Notes under the pieces: model-generated
What the model saw: the letters and a program-made list of their open reading frames with translations, nothing else
Database searches by the model: none
Told to the model about the DNA's origin: nothing
Origin: Zingiber officinale
Taxonomy: Eukaryota > Streptophyta > Magnoliopsida > Zingiberales > Zingiberaceae
Assembly: GCF_018446385.1 (NCBI RefSeq)
Contig: NC_055988.1
Location: 164,064,209-164,128,208, forward strand
Length of the DNA stretch: 64,000 bases
Direction: 5' to 3'
Translations under genes and position numbers: made by a program
Part shown: positions 11,707 through 22,189 of the stretch, one piece after another
Numbering within the stretch: position 1 is the first letter of the stretch
Layout of the letters: every line of letters starts with the position of its first letter

Positions 11707-12754
11707 GATGCATTGGAATATCCATCAGAAATTGAAGTTGCTCTTCGCGAGTGTATTTCTATATTCAAAGAGGTACACCAAAAATGCATAGTTTCTTTTT
11801 TCTTAAATTTTTGATATTTAGCAATCTATTCAAGATTGAAATCTACTCAAGATTATTTTCTAGTTAAGAGATAGTGTGTTGTGCCTATTCACGGAGTACT
11901 AACATTTAGGTGCATTTGAAACTTCAGTTTGAAAATAGCTTCAAAATTTAGTTCTGTCTCAGCTCTTTGAGAAAGTAAATTACATACTTAACTGAACAAT
12001 TCTGTGGGTGAACACAGATATGTTTTCAGCATGCAATTCAAAGTTTCAAGACATGTATTTGTTGATTTTGTTCCACTCGAACTTTGAAATTGAACTCCTC
12101 TTTTCATGTTAATAGCATCAACTTCTGTATTTGATATGAACACAATCGCTATTTTCAGTGATTCACATGTGGTGACAACAGCTAAGCATTTTGGTATTTA
12201 AATTCCTCGTTCTGCTTAAGTTCCACACTATTGTGTAGATTACCATAGCTAGATTCATATCATCAATAACTCAGTTCAAATATTGAACCAGCAGAACCTA
12301 AACTGCAAGGAATGAGCATTATCAATTTTTAAAGAGTACCAATTATTGCCTTAGACATAAACAGTGATTATTTTATGATAAACATTGAGGATTGAAATGT
12401 CAGTTTGTGTCATGGAAAAAATCTCTTCCATGCTCGTCCTTATAATAGGAATTTCATTGGGTATTGAACTGTAACTGTTTATCAAGTTTCCCAATAGTTT
12501 CCCGATAGAATATGTTAATCATTGATTATTTTCTTCTTATGTAGTCTTACCAACGGAGCATGGTTTTGAAATACCCCGACGTCAAGAAGCATTACATCTT
12601 GTGCTTGAAGCACCTGGCGGATCATACCATCACAATTATGAAAAACCCAGCCTTTGAAACAATTATGAATGAATCACAGAAGTCAAGAGCGCTGAAGGAT
12701 TTGGTAGATGAAGCACAGCAAATAGAAGCTGAACTATCATCAAAGCAGCACTAG
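11707..12754 (+). CDS. C-terminal exons of an unidentified plant gene
   Basis: Two exons can be joined in phase. 11707-11772 (22 codons, DALEYPSEIEVALRECISIF...) is bounded by CCAG and GTACAC. 12545-12754 (70 codons including TAG) is preceded by TGTAG. The 771-bp intron between them is AT-rich. The C-terminal 91 residues are charged and predicted mostly helical (YPDVKKHYILCLKHLADHT, then a Glu/Ala-rich tail IEAELSSKQH). There is no signal peptide, membrane segment or zinc motif in this part. I do not recognise the family. The codons and the two agreeing splice phases support a real gene. Earlier exons should lie to the left and may have been separated by the nested transposons at 845-10130. 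About 400 bp of untranslated trailer follows. Confidence 0.55.
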
Positions 12755-13235
12755 GATGGAACATGTTGTAACTTCAAGACCTGCAATTGAGAGGGACGGA
12801 GGACGGAAGAACGGTCCGGTCCCCATAAATTAAATATTTCATTAGTTCCTTTTATTTCAAGTATGTCTTCCCTAACGATCAATGTTAACTACATAATTGG
12901 CCTCCCAAAGCATGAATTCTTGCTTTATACTTGCAACTTAGGGTGGGTAACCGATACATCAATCTCTGTGATTGAGCTATGTTAGTATCTGAATGTAAGA
13001 ACTTGTTCATATCAATAAGTTACTGGCTGCTCATATTCATCATACACTGTCATGTAATGCCATCTTTTTTGAAAGTACATTATGGATGTTTTATTTATTT
13101 TTCCTTTTTTTCTTCCTTTTTATTGTATTGAGGAGTAATGGATATGTCTGCTGCATCGACTAGATTTTTGTTCTTGTGGATATAAAAATGCTGATCTGGC
13201 ATCACACACTAGCTTGAACACTCTTTTTTAAATAA

Positions 13236-13309
<74 letters not shown>

Positions 13310-13685
13310 TGAGAGATTAAAAACGTCAGTCCTATGCGCGAAGTTTTTGCTAATATGGATCATTGTACTAAGGTTTATTTTGCATTGTAAAAAGTTATTT
13401 TTGCAATTTGAATATGTGATGACCATCAGATCAAATGATAATAATTTTATCATATTTTTTTTTGTAAATTGAGAGATTATGCATAATTAAGAGGGAATTT
13501 TAATATGTATATTAATTTTTTTTAAAATAAATCTTCATAGAATTTAATTCATGCATATATTTAATTTAGATATTAAATTAGAAAAAAAAATATTTTAAAT
13601 AAATAAATAATTAATTATCTTAATATAGTAAAGATATAATTAATTCATGTATTCAGTTAGATCATTAATGAATAGGCAGAGATAA
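12755..13685. other. 3' flank with a (TA)n microsatellite
   Basis: This holds the probable 3' untranslated region of the preceding gene, then a long (TA)n tract at about 13240-13307, then AT-rich spacer up to the GATAA target duplication at 13681-13685. Nothing coding. Confidence 0.5.
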
Positions 13686-13726
13686 TGATTCGGTGATAAG
13701 GGCCCACTCCTCAGGGGTCATGGTCA
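13686..13726 (+). repeat. Ty3/gypsy-type solo LTR, left end
   Basis: Starts TGATTCGGTGATAAGGGC right after the 5-bp duplication GATAA (13681-13685). It continues at 20159 beyond the MULE insertion. The last ten bases (GTCATGGTCA, 13717-13726) are the left MULE target duplication. Confidence 0.65.
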
Positions 13727-14460
13727 ACGTCGAATCCTTTGTCCCGAAGATGCCTCTGTCCCCGTGTCCCATTCAGAAAACGACAAAAAAACGTGTCAAA
13801 CACGTGCTTTTGCTCCTTCGCTCTCTGTGCCGTGTAAACACTCGCCGAAGCCTGCTTTTCTCCAGAAAGCAACTCCAAAGCTGTGCCCTAACCCAAACTC
13901 CAACCGACCCCTTTGCTTCTGCAGTCGCCGTCGGGCTCGACGATAGCCATCTCCATCCCCTCCCCAACTCCAGCGGCCCGCGACGCCCTAAAACCTTTCC
14001 TCCCCAGCAACTCCAACAGCCATCCCGACCCCGCTGTTTCCGTCGTCGCATTCGGACTCGACGACAGCCCTCTCTGTCCCCTCCCCAACTCCAGCAGCCC
14101 GGCGTCTACCTTTCCTCCCCAGCAACTCCAGCAGCCATCTCGGCGACTCTAGCAACTCCGGCTTCCCCTCCCTTCGTCGACTCTAGCAGGTATGTATCTC
14201 CCTTCGTGGTCCTCAAAAGTTTTAAACTTTTTACAACCTTTTATTAGCTATCTCTACCACTTCACAGAGCATAATTCTACATGATTCAAATCCAATAATA
14301 GTTAGTTAGTCTAATCAAATCCTTGCCTTTTGTTAATTTTTTTAGCATCAAAATGATCATGACTCTTGCACAAATATGTGGTGATCTTTCAAGTTTTAGA
14401 AATGGTTATCTAATAAATGATTAATTTCAAAAAAATATTCTTATATAATATCGAGGTGAC
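13727..14460 (+). repeat. MULE 1 left terminal inverted repeat
   Basis: Its outer part is GC-rich and holds an internal tandem duplication of about 120 bp: the block from near 13926 (GGGCTCGACGATAGCC) is repeated from near 14044 (GGACTCGACGACAGCC), each ending in a CCCCAGCAACTCCA(A/G)CAGCC motif. The inner part is AT-rich. The open frame at 13693-14247 reflects this composition and is mirrored in the other arm. Confidence 0.85.
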
Positions 14461-14837
14461 AAACAACAAAAGGAGTGCAAAACAATTTCTTATGCTTCTA
14501 TAACAATATTAATCTAGTAGAAGATACCGCCTAAACCACTTAATGGAAATCCCTGGTGACACGTAATGATGATTATATTTATACATTATGACAACTAATT
14601 TTCTACCTACATTATCCACAATCATACTTAATATAAGCAGCATAATATAGAAGTTGATTGTCATTCCATTTCAGATGCTAACACATCCTACAAGAATAGC
14701 ACCTAGCAAATCTCCATGGCGTTTATTGACACATTCATATGTGAATCACAATAACGACTAAAATCACATAGGCTACCTTGACAAAATTCTCTAGATACTC
14801 TTGTAATGTATGGTTGGTACAAATAGATTTTATTGTA

Positions 14838-14957
14838 ATCAATCATACAAGCTGGAGACTAGTCCCACCTCCATTCACTACATAGAAGCCGAGCCGCCAG
14901 GCCTCACAGATGTTGAGGTTGGCAAAGAATATGAAGTTATTTTTAGCAATTTTGCAG
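14838..14957 (+). pseudogene. Captured GH3 (acyl-acid amido synthetase) exon fragment
   Basis: Inside MULE 1 a short plus-strand frame encodes EAEPPGLTDVEVGKEYEV followed by IFSNFAG, then a splice donor GCAG/GTATCA at 14957/14958. As I recall it, this matches the GH3 family region just before the conserved YRYRLGDVV motif, closest in style to the jasmonate-conjugating JAR1 branch (PxGLTxVxxGEEYE, TNFAG). GH3 enzymes couple jasmonate or auxin to amino acids using ATP. Only this fragment is present, with no adenylation motifs, so it is a transduplicated piece of a host gene (Pack-MULE style). The preceding residues YKLETSPTSI may be captured sequence too. Confidence 0.55.
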
Positions 14958-15745
14958 GTATCATTTTTCATCTGCACATCCTGTTTGCTATTTCCAATTT
15001 TCTTTCGTCGTTTCTTCTTTGTCCGTCTACTAGTCAACTTCCTGCAAATTTTGTCATTCTGAACTTTTCTTTAGATACAAATACATAAGCCTGTAAATGC
15101 ATCAATCATAGTATGGCAAGTTTGATTCTTCACCAATCTTGCATCATCAGACTATTTATTAAAAAGCAGAGTCAAATTTGGTGACAAATTTGATGGTTTT
15201 AGACTAGGTAATCTGGAAAAGGATTCAACGACACTTTCAATCAAGTTTGATTGATTAGCAAACCTCCCAACCTCTCGTTCTATTTACAGAAAAGCAGAGT
15301 CAAATTTGGCTATTGAATTACAATAGCAACAAGAGTATGGTTGATTTAACCAATATAATATAGATATGATTTAACCAAAACAAGGAGCATGCTCTTTGTA
15401 TATATAGGTTAGCTCATGTTGTAGAATTTTTTAATGTTTGTTGTTGATTTTCTAATGATTGTCATTGATTTTATGAAATGCAGTTTTTATTTTATGTATT
15501 GCTTAGATTCATAAGTATAATTTATATGTTATGAATGCTTGATTTAATCATTTAGTGATAGTGAAAATTATGTTGATATCACTTTCAGGCGAGTAAATGC
15601 ATAAAAATGTATGATTGTTGCTACTTTCAGTGAAGTTTATCAAATTTTTCATAAAAATGTGTGATTTTTTATTACTTATCTAAATTGTTATTGTTTAGTT
15701 TAATTTTATCGAATATAACTTTTTTGAGTATTAGGTTGCTATTGA

Positions 15746-16117
15746 ATGACATCATCAAGTAACAGCAGCATTAACCATACCAAATTTGAAAATGTACGAT
15801 GCAGGGATTGTGGACTAAATGCATTGGTGCTAGTCTCTAGATCAATCAAGAACCCAGGAAGATTATATTATGGATGTAAGCAGCATGGATGGTTAAAGTG
15901 GGTGAGATATGATGCTGTACTAAATGAAGATACCAGTGATATACATTTTAGGATGTTGTCAAGAGTGGAGTCAAGGATAGGAAGGGAACACATTACTTAT
16001 CTTGGACATAATATGGGAAATTGGAATATACCGCATATGATCTGGATATTAGTAATAGTAAACTTAATTCTTTTGGTTGTATATTTGTTTTGTTTGTTAG
16101 TTGGTCTGGTTAAGTAG
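15746..16117 (+). CDS. Small zf-GRF / membrane-anchored ORF inside MULE 1
   Basis: A single 123-residue frame. Residues 17-53 resemble a GRF-type zinc finger (VRCRDCGLNALVLVSRS, then NPGRLYYGC and WLKWV). The Cys at 19, 22 and 44 are present, but the usual fourth Cys before the WV end is replaced (KQHGWLKWV). Residues 97-119 form one hydrophobic helix (WILVIVNLILLVVYLFCLLV), so the product would be a C-terminally membrane-anchored protein. GRF fingers bind nucleic acid in nucleases and topoisomerases. In plants short GRF proteins with a C-terminal membrane helix are common, often in transposon-rich DNA. It is transcribed toward the transposase gene. It may be a passenger gene or an accessory gene of the element. 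No function is assigned. Confidence 0.5.
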   Translation: MTSSSNSSINHTKFENVRCRDCGLNALVLVSRSIKNPGRLYYGCKQHGWLKWVRYDAVLNEDTSDIHFRMLSRVESRIGREHITYLGHNMGNWNIPHMIWILVIVNLILLVVYLFCLLVGLVK

Positions 16118-18000
16118 TGCTAGTGATGTAATGTATAATTATGAATGATGTTGACATTTTTATTATTTTTTTTGTTTATGAATGTATATTAATTATGTAT
16201 CATTACTTCAGTTAGTTTTATATATCAGCAAATGATGTCAACATTTGTAAGTGATGAGATTTGTTCCGTATATGCATTTGTAACAATCTTAAGATTTGTT
16301 TCCTTAATATTCGAGAATGAACTAAAATATTGTTGTTTTTTTTGCCCATCTTCTTTTCTGCGTTGTTACAGTTAAATCTCTCATCTCTGCTGAGATGATG
16401 TAAGTGCCAATTTTTATATGCAACAATTGTGTGTTGTTACAAATTTCTTCTCATTTTATTTCTACCTAAATTTCTTCACGTCCTTATTTACTTAAAATAC
16501 TTGCCATGGAGATTGTACTCATGATAGGAAAACAACTTGCAACTCTGTAAGTCTCTAAGAAAACCAGACTACAACATAGCAGATAACACCAATCCCAATC
16601 AATCCCCAGAAGCCACAGCTCCTTTTTAAATACATGAATCTGCATAACACTCACTAAACCAAATATTTTGTAAGAAAACCCCAGCTACATCAAATATTCA
16701 AATTACACCAACATTTCCACCGACAAAGAAGCTCCACCGAAACACTAGCTTATCTCTAGAAACGAAAACCACACTCACAGAAATTTCTCCATTTTCAAGC
16801 AAAATCAAACATGTGCATAAGAAACTAGCTCCCAGATTTGTAATGATACACACCAAAGAGAATGCCCATATGAAAGCCAGCAGCAATCATCAACGATACG
16901 AGATCACTCCCAACGGAGAAACCCAGAGTGAATAATGATTCCCCCCAACACCTTTCTACAAACAGAGCAAACCTTCATAAAAAGTAAACTCATAGAAACA
17001 ATCTCCCAACCAGCACTAAAACCCAGAAACTACCATGATTCCAGATTTTCTAAAAAATCACTAAACATCAATTCAAACATCACTGTGCACAGCGCAAATA
17101 CAATATTGCATGAATATCACAGGAAGACGAGCTCCATAAGAAACTCACACATAATGATCACACAAAAGAAGAGAACACCAGAAAATCAGTGAATATATTC
17201 CTCCCATATCCAAATAAAACATTTCATAAAGGTCCAAAATGAGAAGAAAACAAACTAGGAATCAGACAAAACCACAGAGTCCTCCAGCAAGCATAGTGAA
17301 CCTACACAGAAAAAGAAGACCAGCAAAAACTAGCCAGGTTTACAAGATATGGTAACCACAAAAGTTCCACAAAATATGCAACACATGAGTTTTGAGGAGC
17401 TTGCTTCATTACATATTTGTTTGCATTCCATTGTAACTTGATGCCGACGATGCCTATATTGACATCAGTCACTCTTTGTGGTGTTCTTTAGTTGATGTGC
17501 ATTCCATTGTAGCAACATCCACACCATTGAAGCACCTGGAGAGAAAAAAAAACAAGTAAAGCCATGTAAGTCTACTAAAAATGGCAGATGCTACTAAAAC
17601 TCTTATCAAATATCATATATATAACATGAAAAGATACTAGAACTAGTGAAGTTTGATAAGCAGCGCATACTATACTATCACAATATTAGTGATGGCATAT
17701 TATTATCCTCATGTGCAATGTGCAAGTCTACTAAAAATGGCAGATAGAAATTTAACTCACCCTCTCATGTGCATGTATACTAGAAATAAAGTAACGATAG
17801 ACAAATTGCTATCAATTTGCCAGATTTCAAACTGTGCTAACAAGGTGTTAACAATAAATGTTTAAAACATGGTTAAAAATGGTACAACAATGGTGTAAAC
17901 ATGGTTAAAAAGCATACTGATACAACAAATTTAATCTTATGACAAATGGTTAAAAAAACAACAATGATGTAAACATGGTTAATTTCTTACCATCCTTCCC
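16118..18000. other. MULE 1 interior without a recognisable gene
   Basis: Mixed sequence. A 22-bp word (AAGTCTACTAAAAATGGCAG...) occurs at about 17571 and 17725. Degenerate repeats of the form ACATGGTTAAAAA occur at 17865-17985. Open frames here are short and low-complexity. It could be captured host sequence, but I recognise none. Confidence 0.4.
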
Positions 18001-19153
18001 GATTATTTGTCTGAAAATAATCATTATCAGAGTGAACCTGAGATAGTTGTGTTGACAAAAGTGGTGGAAATTGAGTTTCAGCAATACTCAAACCTTCAAC
18101 ACAGCTATAGTTTGTAAGCTAAAACAATAAAATATAGTTTTAGATAGTGATAACAATAAACCTTCAACACAGCTATACTCAAAAGTGGTGGATTGCTTGT
18201 GATGATTAACACCTATAAACAACGCAATTGGGCGACCTTCATTATTCTTCCTGTAGGTTGTGTCAAAGCAAACAACATCTTCAAAATATCCATAATCAGC
18301 TCTTATCTTAGCGTCACACCAAAAAATATTAGTTATCAAATCATCTTCATCAACTTGAATAGCATAAAAAAATTGGGATCATCGAACTGCATTTTCTGCA
18401 AAAACTCCAATACACCTTCTGTATCACCAACTCTCATATTTCTTGTTCTTTTGGATTGCAAGTAGTTTTTATAATCTTCAAGAATAAAACCTAAATTCTC
18501 TCTCCCACCTACTTGTCTCACCATAAGATCATGAGATGCTTAGGGGGGATTCCCACATCACTTGATATCTCAATCTGTATCGCCACAGAAGAAGATATAT
18601 TCCTATGACATCTATAGATGTGAGTTTTGTTTGGACTTGAAAGATAATGATTATGCTCTTTAACAAATTGCTCCACAGTCAAGTTGCCATTATTTCGACA
18701 ACTAATCTTCATTTTAGCCTCACAACCAAATCTTGTTTCAGGACGACTTGATTTCACATAAACATCTCATTTGTCTTTTCCCCTTTTACCTTGTGCACTA
18801 CAACAAAAAATTCTGTCAACTAATTTACCCGATTTATCATTGTGGCTTTTGCACCTTCTTACACCAAATCCAACTTGTTTAGCATATTTCAAATAAAATT
18901 CATAGGCTTCCTCTTTTGTCTTAAATTCCATACCGATTTTTGGTATCAATTCTTCTATGATAGATTGGTCAGAACTCATCAATAACATGGTAGAGTCCAT
19001 ATCCTCATTAATAACATCAAACTCATCATTCTGACAGTCTTGGTTTACATCAAAACTCAACCTACGACAACTTGTAGATTCAACCAACGACAACTCCATG
19101 ATAATTACAATTAGGCATGAAAAAAAACAACCAACCAAGAAATGTATATTCAT
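18001..19153 (-). pseudogene. FAR1-type MULE transposase, truncated and frameshifted
   Basis: The start is probably the ATG at 19099 (MELSLVESTSC) or 19153. The first block encodes a FAR1 DNA-binding domain (GMEFKTKEEAYEFYLKYAK, GVRRCKSHNDK). A stop near 18765, a frameshift near 18520 and another near 18360 interrupt it. Recognisable pieces are FGCEAKMKIS, FVKEHNHYLSSP and the start of the MULE catalytic domain (VVCFDTTYRKNNEGRP, FIGVNHHKQ) with the first Asp of the catalytic triad near 18260. After about 18190 the expected second Asp, Glu and SWIM finger are missing; instead a 20-bp word (AACCTTCAACACAGCTATA) is repeated about 70 bp apart and an unrelated tail follows. The element could not move itself. 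Confidence 0.75.
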
Positions 19154-19414
19154 TATATTAGGTGCAAAAAGAACTCATGTAGTACCAAGAAAATGAACTG
19201 GAGCAACCACCAAAGCTTATTAGGTGATGTGTTTGGCTGAAATGATCTAATTACAGTCCATTAAGCCATGTTTAATCAATTTAACAATCCCTAAACCTCT
19301 AAAGCGCTTGGGTAGCATTTAAGGATAAAGGAATGCAGTAGCAATGCAACAGCAACATATTAAAATTTCCCACAACAAACTATCTAAACAGCAACAATTA
19401 AAATTGGAACTGCA

Positions 19415-20148
19415 GTCACCTCGATATTATATAAGAATATTTTTTGAAATTAATCATTCATTGGATAACCATTTCTAAAACTTGAAAGATCACCACATAT
19501 TTGTGCAAGAGCCATGATCATTCTGATGCTAAAGAAATTAACAAAATGCAAGGATTTGATTAGACTAACTAACTATTATTGGATTTGAATCATGTAGAAT
19601 TATGCTCTGTGAAGTGGTAGAGATAGCTAATAAAAGGTTGTAAAAAGTTTAAAACTTTTGAGGACCACGAAGGGAGATACATACCTGCTGGAGTTGACGA
19701 AGGGAGGGGAAGCCGGAGCTGCTGGAGTCACCGAGATGGCTGCTGGAGTTGCTGGGGAGGAAAGGTAGACGCCGGGCTGCTGGAGTTGGGGAGGGGACGG
19801 AGAGGGCTGTCGTCGAGTCCGAATACGACGGCGGAAGCAGCGGGGTAGGGATGGCTGCTGGAGTTGCTGGGGAGGAAAGGTTTTAGGGCGTCGCGGGCCG
19901 CTGAAGTTGGGGAGGGGATGGAGATGGCTGTCGTCCAGCCCGACGGCGACGGCGGAAGCAAAGGGGTCGGCTGGAGTTTGGGTTAGGGCACAACTTTGGA
20001 GTTGCTTTTGGGAGAAAAGCAGGCTTCGGCGAGTGTTTACACGACACAGAGAGCGAAGGAGCAAAAGCACGTGTTTGGCACATTTTTTTGTCATTTTCTG
20101 AATGGGACACGGGGACAGAGGCATCTTCGAGATAGAGGATCCGAACTC
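19415..20148 (-). repeat. MULE 1 right terminal inverted repeat
   Basis: Inverted copy of 13727-14460, equal in length at 734 bp, with about 12 differences in the outer 245 bp compared by eye. Confidence 0.87.
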
Positions 20149-20935
20149 GTCATGGTCACGGTGGAAGTCCAAGTCTAAGCGGTCAACATCCATGTGTCGC
20201 TGGCTAGTCGGACAACTCACTCGCCCGACCGGGACAAAGAAGTACCAATCAGATATCACCACAGCTCGGCTAGGCATCGAGCTTCCGACGCTCAAAGCAA
20301 GATATACGTCGAGCAGCTAGCTCGCTCGGACTTACATCGAACCTCGGGAGCCGGTGAATAAAGATCACAGTGCAATGGAATGTCAGCCGAGCGACCACTC
20401 CACTTGGTCGGCTGGTCGAGCAGCTATCTCGCTCGGCCCACTTACAGACAAAAGGAGGATCAGCCGATATCCTCGTGGGAACTCGCACCACCGACAGACG
20501 GCATGGTTGGCGGCATGGACAGGCAAAGGATCGTACGATAAAAGTTTTCACTGTCATGTCAGAGATATGCCCGGGTCATTGAGGTATGGTACCAGGGACG
20601 CTTTCCTAACATGTCTTTTCAAAAAAAACTTTGAGAAGCGTGCATGTCTCGAGAAGCGTGCACGCGCTTCCTCGGAGCCTTATATAAATAGCTCTAAGCT
20701 TCGACGGAGGTATGCACACTTTACTGTAGCTACTGTTACTCTGCTTCTTTGCTTTTCTCGCTTATACACCGCCGGAGATTGACTTGAGCGTCGGAGGGTT
20801 GTCGTCGAGAAACCCCTCCCTGGCTCGGTACTGACGCTGCTGTGGTTGCAGGTTCCTTCAACTCGGAGTCCGTCAACAATCAACAGGAGTGCCACGTCTC
20901 CCAGCATCCATCGTTTCGACTCCTGGACAGAATTA
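20149..20935 (+). repeat. Ty3/gypsy-type solo LTR, main part
   Basis: Continues 13686-13726 after the MULE and its duplicated GTCATGGTCA. It ends ...GGACAGAATTA at 20935, directly followed by GATAA (20936-20940), the same 5 bp found before the left end, so the whole is an ~818-bp solo LTR with a perfect 5-bp duplication. It is GC-rich with repeated GCTCGG words. It has a promoter-like TATA box (TATATAAATA, 20681-20690) about two thirds along, as in plant gypsy LTRs. The open frames here are not genes. Assignment to gypsy rather than copia rests on style, since no polyprotein is attached. Confidence 0.7.
20681..20690 (+). promoter_or_regulatory. TATA box of the solo LTR
   Basis: TATATAAATA in a GC-rich setting, positioned where an LTR pol II promoter would start the R region. 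Confidence 0.5.
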
Positions 20936-20940
20936 GATAA

Positions 20941-22189
20941 CATATATTTACAATTTAATTTAACTTAATAATTAATTTTTTGAATTAATTTCTGATTAAA
21001 TTTGTTTTTTTTTAAATAAGTAACAATTTTTGCAGACTAAAAAATAAATAATTACTATCTACTTTAAGATTATTAATAGTTAAATAATTTATATTTTTAC
21101 TTAAAAAAATTGATGAATCATGTAAAATCTGGGACTACTGATCTCATCCTATAAAAAATTTTACCGCTAGGATAAATCGTAAATTAAAGTATTCATAATG
21201 AATAATCGAGAATCTCAACGTGATTGTAATTTCCATTTGAAGAAAAAACTCTATAATGAGAGATTGAATATGAATATATGGATGACTCCCTTACGTTACA
21301 CCATAGATTTATTTTTTTACTTAGCCTTTGACTATAGGTTGTGGTGTTGGCTCGATTATTAATTATCAAATATTTAAAGTCTTAAGTTTATGTTAAATGA
21401 TTAGTATTGAAACATCCACATTCATATTAATGATATTAATATGTGAGTGAGATTCAAGTTAATGAGAAGAATAAAAATATGAGTCTGATATTTTTGAAAC
21501 GGTAAATTTGAATCTGACAGCTAGAAATAAATGTAAGGTGTTTATGTTATTTTAAAAATATAATTAATCATTAATATAGAAAAAGATAATTTTTAAAAAT
21601 TAAATATAAAAATATATGAAAAAATATATAATTATCTTATAAAATATGATATTATTTATAAATCCTTAATAATGATCCTAAAAATTAGGAAAGAACTAAT
21701 TTTAAAGAACCAGATTTTAGTTATTTAGTATTAATTTTTAAAAAATATTACATATTTTAAAAATAATGATTATGTCCTAATTATAATAAGATTTTCAGAT
21801 ATTTAATAAAGTTGATTGTGCTAACGACAAAAAAAAATAAAAAGATTTAATTTTTAAAACTAAATTTATTTTTTTAAAAAAAAAAAAAGCAAAAGGAAGC
21901 AAGGAAAGTGGGTGGTGGAGGTCTATCGAGCTCTTCATTGAGTGGTTACTTCGAATCTTCGATGGTTCAGTTCGAACTACACCGATCCTGTCCGTCCATT
22001 TTGACGGAGGTCCCATGGAACTTGATGTAATGGACGGCAAGGATCCATCCAACTGAATCGCCCGACCCGCACTTGTTTAAATGGCGACATAGTGGAGAAC
22101 ACCTCGAAAACCGTTTTTTTTTCTTTTTTCCTTTTTTAATTTCCCTCTCGCGAATCTCGCTGCAGTCGTCGCCGTGCTCCTCCACTGCA
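20941..22189. other. AT-rich spacer and DRP1 upstream region
   Basis: AT-rich and unremarkable until about 21880. It then becomes more balanced before the DRP1 start. A pyrimidine-rich leader (TTTTTTTTTCTTTTTTCC, 22113-22136) precedes the ATG. I could not place a TATA box with confidence. Confidence 0.45.

Larger units (their letters stand above)
13727..20148 (-). mobile_element. Mutator-like element 1 (FAR1 type) with 734-bp inverted repeats
   Basis: Long terminal inverted repeats at 13727-14460 and 19415-20148 match at about 95% by eye over the stretch compared. They are flanked by a perfect 10-bp duplication GTCATGGTCA (13717-13726 and 20149-20158), within the usual 8-11 bp range of MULEs. 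The interior holds a broken FAR1-type transposase (-), a zf-GRF ORF (+) and a captured GH3-like exon (+). The inverted repeats are GC-rich in their outer 450 bp and end in a plausible splice donor (GCAG/GTATGTATC near 14187), as if providing promoter and first exon. The element lies within a solo LTR. Confidence 0.88.

Noticed and set aside
13693-14247. 184-codon Pro/Gln/Arg-rich ORF and its mirror at 19627-20295
   Set aside because: Both lie in the GC-rich arms of the MULE 1 inverted repeats, with alternative frames equally open; composition artefact or at most untranslated first exon.
20354-20782. 142-codon ORF
   Set aside because: Lies wholly inside the solo LTR across its TATA box; several overlapping frames on both strands are open because of GC richness.
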